NCBI GenBank assembly: GCA_013400115.1
Contig: VXBP01007153.1
Location: 80,974-144,973, forward strand
Direction of reading: 5' to 3'
DNA: 64,000 nt
From: Rhinopomastus cyanomelas
Taxonomy: Eukaryota > Chordata > Aves > Bucerotiformes > Rhinopomastidae
Position 1 is the first letter of the stretch; every line of letters starts with the position of its first letter. The position numbers and the translations under genes were made by a program. Positions 35,726-48,354 of this stretch are shown here, piece by piece. The notes under the pieces are model-generated. The model searched no databases, was not told the DNA's origin, and saw nothing but the letters and a program-made list of their open reading frames with translations.

Positions 35726-38344
35726 TCAGGGTTCCTTTTACATCAGCAATGGGAATATTTGTACGTTTAAACTTAAGTACATCTCAAGAGCTTGTTAGAT
35801 CAGCAGTACCTGAATGCTGTGACAGAATTAAGTTCTGGACATCCATCACACCATGCTGCTGTTCCAACACACAACTGAAGCCCAAAAGTCAGACACAGAG
35901 ATTTACCTCGTATTATTACAAACTGAAAACTCTAGGTTTGACTGACAGGATCGTTGATTAATGAAAAAAAACTAGTTCCCTTTTTTGTTTTTCATTGAAT
36001 TTATAGTATGACATGTATTAAACAAAAATACTGCTATGTGGGTAAATCAACCAATGACAGCGCCAAGACTGGAAACAACAGGCTGTAGCGATGAGGGGCC
36101 AGGGGTCGCCACCGCCGCGACGGGAAGCAGCACAGGAGACAGCTGTATGGTGAAGCCATGAAGCCACCGTCATTGTCCTCGACCTCGGGGACGGCCTTGC
36201 CTTTTATTAGCTGACAGATGTCAGTGATAAACAAACTCAGGATTGGTGGTCAATGCATTTGTGGCATTAAGTGATTGGTCTCCAGACCACGCGTGCCTGA
36301 TTCCCCTGTATGCTTACATGAGAAACTATGCAAGGAATGTAGCTTGAGAGAACAGGTTTTACTGACTGCCCACAGGTTGACTCCGGAACCAAGTATGACG
36401 AGTTCCTCCAGCCACACGCTTCCGGGACATGGTGTGCCAGCATCCCGTATGCTTAAGGAAGAACTGAAATACTCCCACAACAGGCCACCTCCATTTCAGT
36501 CAAACCTAAAAGAGGTGACGAGGCTTACCTCCATAGTAGACCACTAGACCTTGTGGAAGCACACAAAGGAGATTTGGCCCACTTTATACATGCATGGTGG
36601 GAAAAAATCACTCTAAACAAAAGCAAGCGATAAGAAATTCTGAGCATGCTTACAAATGGAAGGTACCTGTACTCTGGTCCTATTTGTGTGTGGCTTTTTC
36701 CATGGCTAAATTGGATTGTATAACACATGCAAAGTAAAGATCACAGACTGCTTGTCTGGGATTAAGTGCATTCTTGGCCTTTCCTCAGTTTGGGTGCAAA
36801 CATGAAAGAGAGAGTAGGAAGATGACAGAAATACACAGTGATCTTCACGCAGTCAAATAAAAACAATCTGCTCTAACTGGAATTTCACATCAGAAACCAG
36901 CCAGCAGATTTCCATCTAAATTATTTTGTCAACAGCATGGTGGGATCCTTGCTAACCTTATTTGGCACCAGTGAATAATTAGATACACAGGGGTGTGACT
37001 TCAATTGAAGGTGTTGGCACTGCAGCACTCTGTGAAAATATTAACTATGAGGTTAACTCCAATTTTCTCTTCTTTAATTAAATGCACATGGTACTAATGA
37101 GGTAACCCACTGTTCCTTGATAGCACTAATTAGCTAAGAGGAGAGTACACTCTCACACTGCAATTTAAACCTAAAAATAAGGTTGAAATATGCTAATTGC
37201 AAGCAATTTAAAACAGTACAAGTTGTAGAACTAGTCATAATAAGGGGAAACGGACTGCTTTACGGCTCTGCAGCTGTAACTTTAGTTAAAATCAAAACAC
37301 GCCACACAATTTCAGAATGATTTGTCAAAGTATCCACCAGCCTCTTCAAAAATTGTTACTTCATTCGCAGTATGAAACATAAATGAAAACAAAACCAAAC
37401 CCCCAAATCTTGGTTGCTTATCTAGGAAAAAACAAATAATGCCTAACAAATTAGAATGGACTCCGATCAAGTCTAAGACAAATATCTTCTGTTTAGACTA
37501 AGCTGAAGCCCTAAAACGAAGAGTTTCCTTCATAGAGCTGTTGGGGAGCTGCAGCTTACACTTCGCGTCACTACAGTCCTGGGTGAAGAACTCCACTGAA
37601 AGCCTGGGCCTAAAATTAGTTTTGAAAGAAAAAAAGAAATTCTAAAACCTTCTTTTTTTTTAATAGAAAGTGCATTTTAAAGGACAAATCTGTGATTCTA
37701 CGTACAGCTAAGAAGATCCTGAAAGAGCTCCATTTTGTACTGTAACATCAAGCCTATTGTTTAGGAAGTAACATAACAGGATGGTTCAGCTTAGCCAATG
37801 AACTGCAGACAAAGCTGCAAAGCATGTTGATTTGCAATGAGAATTTCAAATATCCTCTAGGACAAATCTAGTCCTCCCAGTGCTGAGCAGAGATGACAAG
37901 ATGGACAACAGTCTTTCATCACACAAGCTATTTTGCTGAGTAATTCCTGGGGCAGCAGTGGCCTGAGCTTTAGAAGAGGCAGACTGCTTTTTAATGTTTT
38001 TTTTTTAAATTTTTCTGTTTACTCAAAAAAAGTAGCAATGCAAATACCTGTATCACAAGGAGATAAAAGGTTTACAAGATAGTGACCCCTTAAGAAGGCA
38101 CAAAGTGGAGATCTCAGCTGAATAGAGGCACAGGAAAAGCCTTGAACTGAATGAAAGAGGCTGAATGAAAATGAATACAGGCACAAGAAAAGCCTTGAAC
38201 TGAATGGAAGAAATAAATACTGAGGAAAGAGGTAACACCTACATTGTCATTCTAGAAAGAAAGAAAATCTGTTCCTATGTGTCTATAGATACAAATACGT
38301 GCTGCACATCTTACCATCAGCGTACTTCTGTAAGGCACAGTACA
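35726..38344. other. Intronic DNA with a CpG-rich block
   Basis: Unique sequence apart from the CpG-rich block at about 36040-36470. The stretch 37000-37260 is AT-rich with several TAATTA-type sites. Confidence 0.5.
36040..36470 (-). other. Unclassified CpG-rich block, possible LTR remnant or unknown exon
   Basis: On the minus strand, CCAAT-like motifs (GACCAATCAC, CCACCAATCC) are followed by a TATA-like CTAATAAAAGGC near 36200. A strongly CpG-rich downstream stretch follows (GTCCCCGAGGTCGAGG, CCCGTCGCGGCGGTGGCGAC). That order resembles the U3 and leader of a retroviral LTR. I could not find convincing TG..CA ends or a target duplication. An alternative is a host exon or gene relic: the frame 36034-36234 reads through with a cysteine cluster (CLLCCF). 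I cannot decide. Confidence 0.3.
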
Positions 38345-38526
38345 TCACAGAACCATAGAATCACTAGGGATTGGAAGGGACCTCGAAAGATCATCTAGTC
38401 CAATCCTCCTGCCACAGCAGGATCACCTAGACCCCGTGGGACAGGAACATATCCAGGCGGGATTTCAAAGTCTCCAGAAAAGGAGATGTCTCCCTGGGCA
38501 GCCTGTTCCAGTGCTCTGTCATGCTC
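38345..38526 (-). mobile_element. CR1 3' end fragment
   Basis: TCACAGAACCATAGAATCAC on the plus strand marks the tail. Homology runs to CCTGTTCCAGTGCTCTGTCA, that is, about the last 180 bp of the element. Confidence 0.92.
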
Positions 38527-39355
38527 AGATCAATTAAAAGTACCTAAGTTGTCTGACTTTGCACTACATCGTTTGTTTAATCAACTACACAGTGAACTAC
38601 AGTTGACTTTTCAGGCATTCAAAACTTAACTTCCCGTTAGGAAAGTTAGATCAGCGCTGCAATGGGGTCTAGGTCCAATCCAAGGTAACAAAGCCATACT
38701 GCAGAAAGGTCCGTAAAGTGTCCATTTCACATTGCCCAAGGCACCGTTACAACTCACAGACCTTCACTGAGGTTACACCAAGGTTACGAGCAGATGAACT
38801 ACTTTTATGTGTAAGACTAATTAAACGTTAACAGAGAAGGCTGATGCAACTACTAGTATCTACACATCTCAATTTATGCTCTGTCTCCAGTTAATGCCAA
38901 TGTTAAAATCCAAAACCTCCTCCACTCCCCAACCCGAAATTTCTATCTAAGAAAAATACACATCAGGGCCTGTGCATGTAAACAGCAACTGGCCTTACTT
39001 AGGGTACTACTATTGGTATAAATGGGATCCTCTTTTTCCATTCTATTCAAAACTCAAAAAGGCTTATTAGAAACTCATTTGTTCAAATTTTTTCATTATT
39101 TTACAAAATCTGTGGTCAGAAGAACCACACACTTAGCAAAATAATGAAAAAATTATTATCAGTGCAAAATAATTATTAAAAAATTAAAAATAACTGCAAG
39201 TATCAATAGCATAGTACAAAAAGTGTTAAAAGCAGATCAGTGCTAAGTATGATAAGTGTATCTGGATGGCATTTTTTTGTCTTATTAACTGCTCTCTTCT
39301 TGCCTTTTTTTTCCATCCTCAAAACACCTAAAGTAGTGTTGGTAAAAGGGACAAA
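38527..39355. other. Unique intronic DNA
   Basis: Nothing recognised. Confidence 0.5.
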
Positions 39356-39838
39356 ATCACAGATCGTTAGGGATTGGAAGGGACCTCGAAAGATCATCCA
39401 GTCCAATCCCCCTGACACAGCAGGATCACCTAGACCAAGTCACACAAGAACACATCCAGGTGGGTCTTGAACATCTCCAGAAAAGGAGAAGTCTCTCTGG
39501 GCAGCCCGTTCCAGTGCTCTGTCACCCTCACTGGGAAGAAGTTCTTTCTCATATTGATGTGGAACCTCCTGTGTTCCAGCTGACACCCATTGCCCTTCAT
39601 TCTATCACTAGATGACATTGAGCAGAGCCTGGCTCCATCCTCCTGACACTCACCCTTCACATATTTATAGACATTAATGAGGTCACCTCTCAGTCTCCTC
39701 TTTTCCAAGCCAAAGAGACCCACCTCCCTGAGTCTTTCCTCATAAGGCAAGTGTTCTACTCCTTTAACCATCTTCACTGCTCTGTGCTGGACTCTCTGCA
39801 GCAGCTCTGTGTCCTTCTCGAGCTGAGGAGCCCCAGGG
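39356..39838 (-). mobile_element. CR1 LINE, 5'-truncated 3' part
   Basis: The minus-strand frame 39430-39873 stays open over the whole ORF2 C-terminus (LEKDTELLQRVQHRAVKMVKG, then LPYEERLREVGLFGLEKRRL, then FHINMRKNFFPVRVTEHWNGLP). One of the best-preserved copies. The tail at 39356 has lost most ATTCTATG repeats. Confidence 0.94.
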
Positions 39839-42318
39839 TTCTCTAATGAACACTCACTTGCTTTGTGTAACAATGTGCATGGCGCATCTAATGCATTTCT
39901 GACATAGAAGCCTAACTACAGTGAGTTCTCAATGATACTGGAAGATGTCTAGACTGTATAGCTTTGACTGACGTTTCTGTATGCAAACATCTCCAGTGAC
40001 AACTAGCGAAGTGGAAGTAAAAACTTTCTGAATACAAACACAATTAAGCCCACAGGAACATCCTACTGAAATGATGCATCCAATTGATTTGAAAAAGAGA
40101 CTGTCCTTTTATACGGTTGATGGTTGCGCTATGAAGTGATGGTCAGGCTATCCTTAAAGAAAAGCTTTACCAACTTCAGCTTACATCATGAAGTTCCCAC
40201 CAGTCAAGTACCAGGGAAGATAAACACCATGGAAATGAAAGCAGTCTTAAATAATTTGCTGAAGGATAAAGCTGCATGTAGAAAGAAAGTTGTTCCCCTG
40301 CTGTTCCTTTTTAAAAGGTGACTTAGAGAGCAATACCTCTAAAGAATTCATAGTTATAACCGTTAAAACAACTGTTCAAGCCTTTCAGGCTGTTCTCAGT
40401 AGGTAACCAACTGAGTTTTGTGGATGAAGAACACAAAAAATTGGACATCCTTGGGTGCTACATTAAACCAAGTAACTACAGTTGTTACTTTTTTTCCTGC
40501 AATTAATGCAAAACCAAAAGAAGAGTTTCTTTTTGTTCTTGAAAATAAATAGCACGGCCCACCTCTGTCATGGCCACAGGCAGCAGAAGCGCAGAGGGAC
40601 TCTTGTTTGCCCTCTAGCCAGATGTTTACAGCCCATGCCTCCAGCCATGCCTCACGAGTAGCAGCGATTTTCTCAACTATTTGGCCCAGACTCACACAGT
40701 GCATGAAGCTGTTTCAAATATCCATCACCAGCCCATATAAAAGAGGCCTGTATGTGCACATATACACGTATGAAAATCATAATACCTGCATTTTCTTTTA
40801 ACAGATTTACAATTATCATTAACCAAGAGCCTGTGCAAAAGACACAAAAACGTAGAATCACAGTGCTTGGTGATTGGTTTTTTTACACTGAGCAACTTTT
40901 GTTAACTAGATCCATATGAACAAGTAACTCTTAGACTTGAAAAACATAAAAAGTTCTCATAATTTTTTAATTTTGGACAACCTTTGATACCAAATCTCTC
41001 TGATCTTAAAACATCACAAAGCTCAGCCAATCATTAATAAATCTATTCATACTAGGAACATGAGGTAAACAATGTTTAAAAATACATATTTAACTTGGAT
41101 ACCCATTTTATGATTGATTAAATAGAGTATGTCTTAGAAAGTAAAAAAAATCAATTTTAAACAAACACATTTTCCCTCCAATGTGTACTTCCTCAAGATT
41201 TAAAGCAAACGAGGCATAAAGCCTATGAAGGTTTGTAAATACACGGTAAATAGGTGAAGCAGATCAAAAGTTGTTTTGCAAAAGAAAAATGAAACAAATG
41301 AAAAGAACAATGAAACAAATACTAGTCCAACAAGCTGATTTTAAAGCACATCATAGCTACATTTTTCCTAAAGAACACAAAGCAGATTATGATTATATAA
41401 TATATATAAAATAATACAGGAAAATGTCACATGTTAGAAATGTTTCAACACTTACTAGAAGTTTCTCATTTATATGCTCATTCTCCAATAGGAGCTCTCA
41501 AGAATAAAGCTAATTTACATGCAGAATAAGAGCACGGTCTACTCTTTAAAGACACAATGATAAACACACCAATTTGACAATTACATTTAATATGAGCATT
41601 TGCATAATCTGCCTTCTACACCTGTCCCTAATTTGAAACAGCTGCAGCACAAATTACACCACATAATCTGAATATGCCACCAAGTCACACACAAAACCTA
41701 ACCTTTCTCATCAAGTTTTTATTGCCTTTTGTTTGCTTGTTTGTTTTGAATTTACATGAACCCATAAAAAAAAGATTTGATGTTGGGCAACTTACAGTCA
41801 TCAGAGCTAACCTGCAGAGATATGTGTGTGTGTGTGTGTGTGTGTGTAGGGGGATGTGTGTTTATTTTTTTACTCTGTTTCCTATGAATTACGCATTTTA
41901 TTTTCCTGACTAGGTAATGCACAATAACTTGACATTTTACAGCTCAATGTACAAGCTGCACCTCCTGTGAGGTACGTTAAAAAGGTGCCGGCAAAGCACA
42001 GTACAACAGAAGTGCTGCCAATGAATGGTCATCGTGTCACTTTCTTCTAAACTCAGTGCTTTCCACTTTTTAAAAACTTTTTGTGTTTTGTACCAGCAGC
42101 ACGAAAGGAACAACAGAACAGTTTACTGTTAATTCAGAATGACTCTTCACACTAATGAAACATTCTTCTGTACGCATGCTACTCCTTTTCTTGACATGAA
42201 ACAAGAAATAATTGAGTAAAGTAATACCGTGACGCTCATCCTACACATTCTGTCATCAGGTACAGTTCTGTAAAGTTAAACACGTTCAAACCAAGAGAAA
42301 GATGAGGAAAATGCAGCA
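39839..42318. other. Unique AT-rich intronic DNA
   Basis: Apart from the TG repeat at 41823, no element or exon is recognised. 40850-41660 is very AT-rich. Confidence 0.5.
41823..41847. repeat. (TG)n microsatellite
   Basis: About 12 uninterrupted TG units. Confidence 0.95.
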
Positions 42319-43424
42319 CATAGAATCATAAGGGATTGGAAGGGACCTCGAAAGATCATCTAGTCTAATCTCCCTGCAACAGCAGGATGACCTGGACCAA
42401 GCCGCACAGGAACACATCCAGGCAGTTCTTAAACATCTCCAGAGAAGGGGACTTCATAACTCCCCTGGGCAGCCTGTTCCCGGGCTCTGTCACCCTCACT
42501 GTGAAGAAGTTCCTTCTCATATTGATGTGGAACCTCCTATGTTCCAGCTTACAACCACTGCCCCTCGTCCTATCACTAGATGACACTGAGAAGAGCCTGG
42601 CTCCATCCTCCTGACACCCACCCCTCAAATATTTATAGACATTAATGAGGTCACCCCTCAGTCTCCTCTTCTCCAAGCTAAAGAGACCCAGCTCCCTCAG
42701 CCTCTCCTCATAAGGGAGGTGCTCCACTTCCTTCATCACCCTTGTTGCCCTACGCTGGACTCCCTCCTGAGGAGCCCAGAACTGGACACAATACTCATAA
42801 TACGGTCTCACTAGGGCAGAGTAGAGAGGGAGAAGAACCTCTCTTGATCTGCTAACCACTCCACTTCTGATCCACCTCAGGATGCTGTCAGCCCTCTTGG
42901 CCACAAGAGCACACTGCTGTCCACCAGGACCCCAGGTTCCTGGTACCTGGGATTGTTCTTGCCCAGCTGCAAGACTCTACACTTACCCTTGTTATACTTC
43001 ATTACATTTCTCTCTGCCCAGCTCTCCAGCCTGTCCAGGTCTCGCTGAATGGCAGCACAGCCTGCTGGGGTGTCGGTGACACCACCCAGCTTTGTGTCAT
43101 CAGCAAACCTGCTGACAGTGCACCCTAATCCCTCATCCAAGTCATCAGTGAATAGATTGAACAGGACTGGTCCCAGCACCGACCCCTGGGGCACTCCACT
43201 AGATACAGGCCTCCAGCCAGGCTCTGTCCCATTGACCACTACTCTCTGGCTTCTATCCTGCAGCCAGTTCATGATCCACCTGACTACCCGATCATCTAGA
43301 CCACACTGCCTCAGTTTGGCTGTGAGGATGCTGTGGGGAACTGTGGGAAATGCCTTCCTGAAGTCAAGATAGACCACATCCACCACTCTGCCATCATCCT
43401 GGTTACGCCCTCATCAAAGGCTAA
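42319..43424 (-). mobile_element. CR1 LINE, longest copy, RT core to 3' end
   Basis: The tail at 42319 has one CATAGAATC unit. The element extends about 1.1 kb to a 5' truncation near 43424, just upstream of RT motif A. Small deletions remove parts of the linker between RT and the C-terminal domain (after NNPRYQEPGVLVDS and after YCVQFWAPQE), and the frame shifts near 42890. Otherwise the text is very well preserved, so the insertion is relatively young. Confidence 0.96.
42365..43386 (-). pseudogene. CR1 ORF2 relic: reverse transcriptase palm plus C-terminal domain
   Basis: Frame 1 (43386-42877) carries RT motif A (VDVVYLDFRKAF), motif B (SSGVPQGSVLGPVLFN) and the catalytic box in SRFADDTKLGGVTD, so all three palm motifs are intact. 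Frame 2 (42904-42365) carries the C-terminal domain (RADSILRWIRSGVVSRSREV, then LPYEERLRELGLFSLEKRRL). The endonuclease domain and ORF1 are absent. It cannot make a working ORF2 protein, but it is the best reference in the window for aligning the other copies. Confidence 0.92.
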
Positions 43425-43494
43425 CATGTGGGAAACAGCTGAACATACTACACGTGTTTAATACAGTGTCCACAATATCTAAACAGATCACAGC

Positions 43495-43590
43495 TCACAG
43501 AACGGTGCTGACTGGAAGGGACCTCTTGAGATCAACTAGTTCAAGCTCCCACTGAAGCAGGTTTTCCTCATGGTTTTATCAAAAGCAGAG
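43495..43590 (-). mobile_element. Old CR1 3' fragment
   Basis: TCACAGAACGGTGCTGACTG then GAAGGGACCTCTTGAGATCA then AACTAGTTCAAGCTCCCACT follows the CR1 tail pattern of an older subfamily. It lies about 70 bp from the 5' end of the younger copy at 42319, as a separate insertion. Confidence 0.75.
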
Positions 43591-46500
43591 GAGGCTCTTC
43601 TGTGCTTCAGAACACAAATTTAGGATTGGATATCGTTTTGGTCTGAGACCCATGATTGTACTGTGCTACGCTTCAAGTGTTGATGACTGAAATTAAGTCC
43701 AGTTGTAAACTGGAAGGCCAGGTTTGAACAAACCCATAGCGCTTCTGACACTGAATCTGTGTCCAGTCACAAATGCTTTATAACACGGACTACCAGATCC
43801 TCTTCTGACTACCAAAAGGCATTTAGACGTTTTTATATACATGATAAAACAGGTAATTTTGTACTTTCTGATGATTCTTTCAGCGTAGCAGAAAGCATGG
43901 CATCACCCTGAAGCAGTCATATCAGCTGGAGCTGGCACAGCTTTTGCAGTTCTTGCCTAACAGCACTAACAAGTAGAGACTGTAACTGTCAGCACAACTG
44001 CAACAGAGGAAACAGAGGAAAATGACAGCCAGTCTGGGACACGATGATGGACCACCGTAAAATGTCACCAGAAATGAGAACAGGCAAATAATGGGCAATT
44101 GACTTTGAGAATTTTCTGTATGAAGAATGTGTGTATTTAATTCATCATCATCTCTCTTTTTCCTCTGCTACAAAAAAACCAAAGCAAAAACCAGTTGTAA
44201 AAGAGAAACATCCTACAAGGGGAACCACAGAGCCTGCTCCCCAAGTCCTGGGAATCATTTACTTTGATGCAGATGGCTGGCACTTCCTAGTAGGTGATTC
44301 AGCAAGACTGTGGACCAGGACGTTCCTTTTCACTCCTTTCTTCCACCAAATATTTAGCCTCCGCAGTCTAGAGTCCCTCAGGCTGGTTGGGCCAACATGG
44401 CATTTCCCACGTAGGTGATATGCCAAGAAGACTTGGTGAGGGTCTTGCTCCAACGGACTTGGGCTGCAAGGGCCTGCACTTGCTAAATGTATATTGCCAG
44501 GTTTTTCTCTTTTACCTCATTATAAGGAAGTCTGTAACTTCGAAAATGAAATTTCATGAAAATGTATTTAAATGTCATGAAAATTTAAATAAAAATTGCT
44601 TTTTCGTTGGTGAGAACAACATTCCAGTACAGCAACAAGTACAGGACACTGGATTGAGCATAAAGAACTAATTTCAGAATTTAAAACGCGTATTTGTCTC
44701 AGTGACTATCTTCCCTTCTGGTACATAACCACGATCAACAAACACTTTCCAAACTGTATTCTTTGTATAGATATTAATTGCATTAATTATTAACTGGCTA
44801 GAAAGAACCTCAACTTTGCCTAAATATAATTATGATTATTGATACTACTGCAACTCACTGATTTTGAATAATGCAATATATTTGTGCTGTGACTTATTTT
44901 TGTAAAACTTTTAGACATAAATAAATATTCTCTCAAGCTGGGTCTGTGCTCTTCCATTTCAGATTTACTTATGTTTCTACAGCATTTAAATGTATCTTAT
45001 TCCAGAGCAGGTCAGTCAATAACTTAGATGATTTTTTTTGCCTGTTTGCATAGTACCCCACATGAAAATTAAAATTAGTCCTTAAAACTATTTCATGGTT
45101 GTTTTCACAAACTTACCAGCAGATGACAGATTGATGTGAATGGATCTATTTTGAGAAATCAAGTTTCCATGGAATGCAGACACACTTTCTCCTTTTCACT
45201 GACTGGGGTCTATTTGAATTGGAACTGAAGACATAAAATTTGGACGACCCTTTTCCCATACAATGGGTGAAACACAGCAGTTCTGCATCCATGACCAGGA
45301 ATCTAAGTATCTGGGTTTCACTGCCTGCGTGATCACAATAATCACATAGCTACAAACTCATGCAAGATCCATCCAGCTGCTCTCAATCCAAGCCAGGTAT
45401 TTCCTTTTGGAAGATCACTTTATGATCTCATGATGCGTGCTGAGGATCAGATTCACTCTGCGGTGTTACAAAGTGGCTTGGAACCTCTTCAGGATGCAAC
45501 TAGCTTCCTTAAGCTTAATTAGACCAACACAATCCTTCCACCATAATGCTGAATAATTATGGCTAGCAAAATGCAAATGACATCATCTTGATGTCAGTGT
45601 TGTGTCACAGAGAAGTGTTCCTTAAGATGTTGGTTGGACTGGGAAAGTTTAGATTTGTTTAGAGGTTTTCTTCTTCAAAGCATGACTTAGCCAAAAGCAA
45701 GTCTTCAGAAGGAAAATACAAGGGACTCTAGATGTTGCTTGAAAAGAGAGAGTGGCACACTGAATGAGACCCGATGACCATTTATCCTACGGGGCTACCT
45801 CTAACAGTGATCAATACTCGGTGCCCAGAGAAGAGTAAATGAGCGTCATGGCATTCAGCTATCGTAACATTTTCCCAGGCTACTCCCCACAGGACAGCAT
45901 TTTGGATTTAGAGACACTATGAAAATTCACATTTCATAGGCATGGAATTTTCTTCCATTAATTTGTTCACTCGAATTTTGAGACAATTTGAATTGTCTCA
46001 GATCTGGCACAGATCTGTCCCAGAGCTTGGCTGTGCACTGCTTGAATACCTACATCATTCTTTTAGCTCAATTTCATGTCTTTTACTCCTTGAACTGCGA
46101 GCGAACAATAGGATCTTATGAACCCTCAGTACTTGTAACTGTAGCTAAAAGGCAACTCTGCAGCTAGAAAATACATGAGATGGACTAGAAGAGCTGAAGG
46201 GATGATAGAAGAGCAGAGGCACCTTGGGATCTGTACGAACATCTCTCCTTCTCCTTTACCCAGTATTATTCAGAAGTCAAGCCAATGGATTTTGGTATTT
46301 CCTGAAGAGTGTAAATAATGTATACCTATACCTTGTGCTCACACAGCTGGGCATGAAATACGCTCAAAGATGTATGAGTATAAACATGCTGCCTGCTGCT
46401 CAGTCCCACTTCAATGGCTATGTCAGCGATGCGCATCTCTGCCTCTGCAGTTCTCCTTCCCTTCCTGCACTGCTCGTGTTGCCAGAGCGCACTGTAAACT

Positions 46501-47925
46501 CTCTGGAAACCTGATTCACATTAAAATGTGTATTGTCATTAAAGCCAGAAGACCCAAGTCTCTAAAATAACGCTCCCATAACTACAATAGTAAAACCAAT
46601 AAAATATTAAAAGTGCAAAAACCAAAAGTTTCATCCCAGCAATGAGATCAATACTAAGAATGTCATCTAATTCACTTTAAAAATAACTTTTTGGTCATGG
46701 ACCGCTAGTCAAGCCACGTGGCTAGAGCAGTATGTGGCAAAGCCAACAGTTTCTCCTTGCCTTTTCCCTAAGAATGCACGTTATTTATGATTTTATAAAG
46801 GATACTCTTCTGACGCAAATCACAGTTAAAATTGACAATTAATAATAAAAAAAGACTAAAGAACCTGTGGTATAGTGAAATGAAAGTCACGACACTGAAA
46901 CTCCCAGAACAACTTCTTGAAGCATTTTTGTGTCACCACCCTAAAGACACAATGCTAATGATATTTGCTCTTCAAGGAAGGAGCCAAAAAAAAAAAAATA
47001 CAAAATTATCTGCCAGAAAAACAAAGGGTTTTTTAAAACCTTTGTTGTTAAACCTTTGTTTTTAACTTCCTTAGAATTCTTGTTGACAGTTTAATGGGGG
47101 GAAATGGTGACTTAAATAACCAGGATTCTTCCCTGAAATGAGATTCTGCTTATGAGTTTCAATAAAAGATCAATTTTAACAGATACTGATACAGTGTTCT
47201 CTCTGGATGTGTTTTAGGATATTATTAATTACAAAGATTAAGATGATTGTCAACTGCACATATTTTAAAGAGTCTTGATTATTTGGTTCTAGAGGTATGG
47301 CTGGAGTATTACAATGCAAGCTGCACCACCTCAGCCAAATGATGATGATTAAATACTCATTCGAAGAACTCTCCCCACCCAAAACAAACATTTCTCTAGA
47401 CTAAACTATTTTGCAAGACACTAAACTAGCATGACTTTTCTCAATGTGGAAAGGAGCCCTCTTTCTTAATCCTGGCCCTGAGACTTATTGGGTCATATTA
47501 TATTCCAGGCCCTAAAATTGTTGTAATAACAATGATCTCATAAGTGGGCTGTTAGACTAATTCACTTTATTTTCAGACACCGTGAGAGAATCACCTCAGT
47601 GCTATAAATACTCTATCACATTATGAATTTGAGCATTTTTGATAGGAAAAAGTACTGAAATTATTGTTGGGTTTTAAAATAATAAATTCTGCCTCTTGTT
47701 TCAGTGTATTTATTGCTGAGAAAAGCAAATTAATTTCAGAATTAATGACTTCCAATTAAAAATGTCCATAGTTATTCATGCAGTGGCATTTCTTCTACAT
47801 CTTACTGATAATTAAATCAATACATTTTTGTATCTAATAGCTTGAAAAAATGCAGACTCCATAAAGTGATGTGAAAGCTGCAGCTACTTAGACTATGCTC
47901 ACAGAGATCACTCTCTTTTGATGAA
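43591..47925. other. Unique intronic DNA
   Basis: About 4.3 kb with no recognised repeat, exon or RNA. The last 400 bp are AT-rich and lead into the candidate conserved block at 47550-47830. Confidence 0.5.
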
Positions 47926-48354
47926 ATCATAGAACCATCAGGGATTACTAGCGACCTCAAAAGACTATGTAGTCCAATCCCCCTGCCACAGCAGGATCAC
48001 CTAGACCAAGTCACACAGGAACACATCCAGGTGGGTCTTAAATGTCTCCAGTGAAGGAGACTCCACAACTTCCCTGGGCAGCCTGTTCCAGTGCTCTGTC
48101 ACCCTCACTGTGAAGAAGTTCTTTCTCATATTGATGTGGAACCTCCTAGGTTCCAGCTTACAACCATTGCCCCTTGTCCTATCACTAGATAACACTGAGA
48201 AGAGCCTGGCTCCATCCTCTTGACACCCACCTTCAAATATTTATAGACATGAATGAGGTCACCCCTCAATCTCCTCCAAGCTAAAGAGACCCAGGTCCCT
48301 CAGCCTTTCCCCATAAGGGAGGTGTCCCACTTCCTTCATCATTCTCGTTGCTCT
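47926..48354 (-). mobile_element. CR1 LINE, 5'-truncated 3' part
   Basis: The tail is at 47926 (CATAGAACCATCAGGGATTA). The minus-strand frame 48001-48195 retains RTRGNGCKLEPRRFHINMRK and VTEHWNRLPREVVESPSL. Homology ends near CATTCTCGTTGCTCT at 48354. Confidence 0.94.

Noticed and set aside
40852..40880. CR1-like TAGAATCACAG followed by TTGGTGATTGG
   Set aside because: Only the first dozen bases fit, and the GGGACCT core is missing.
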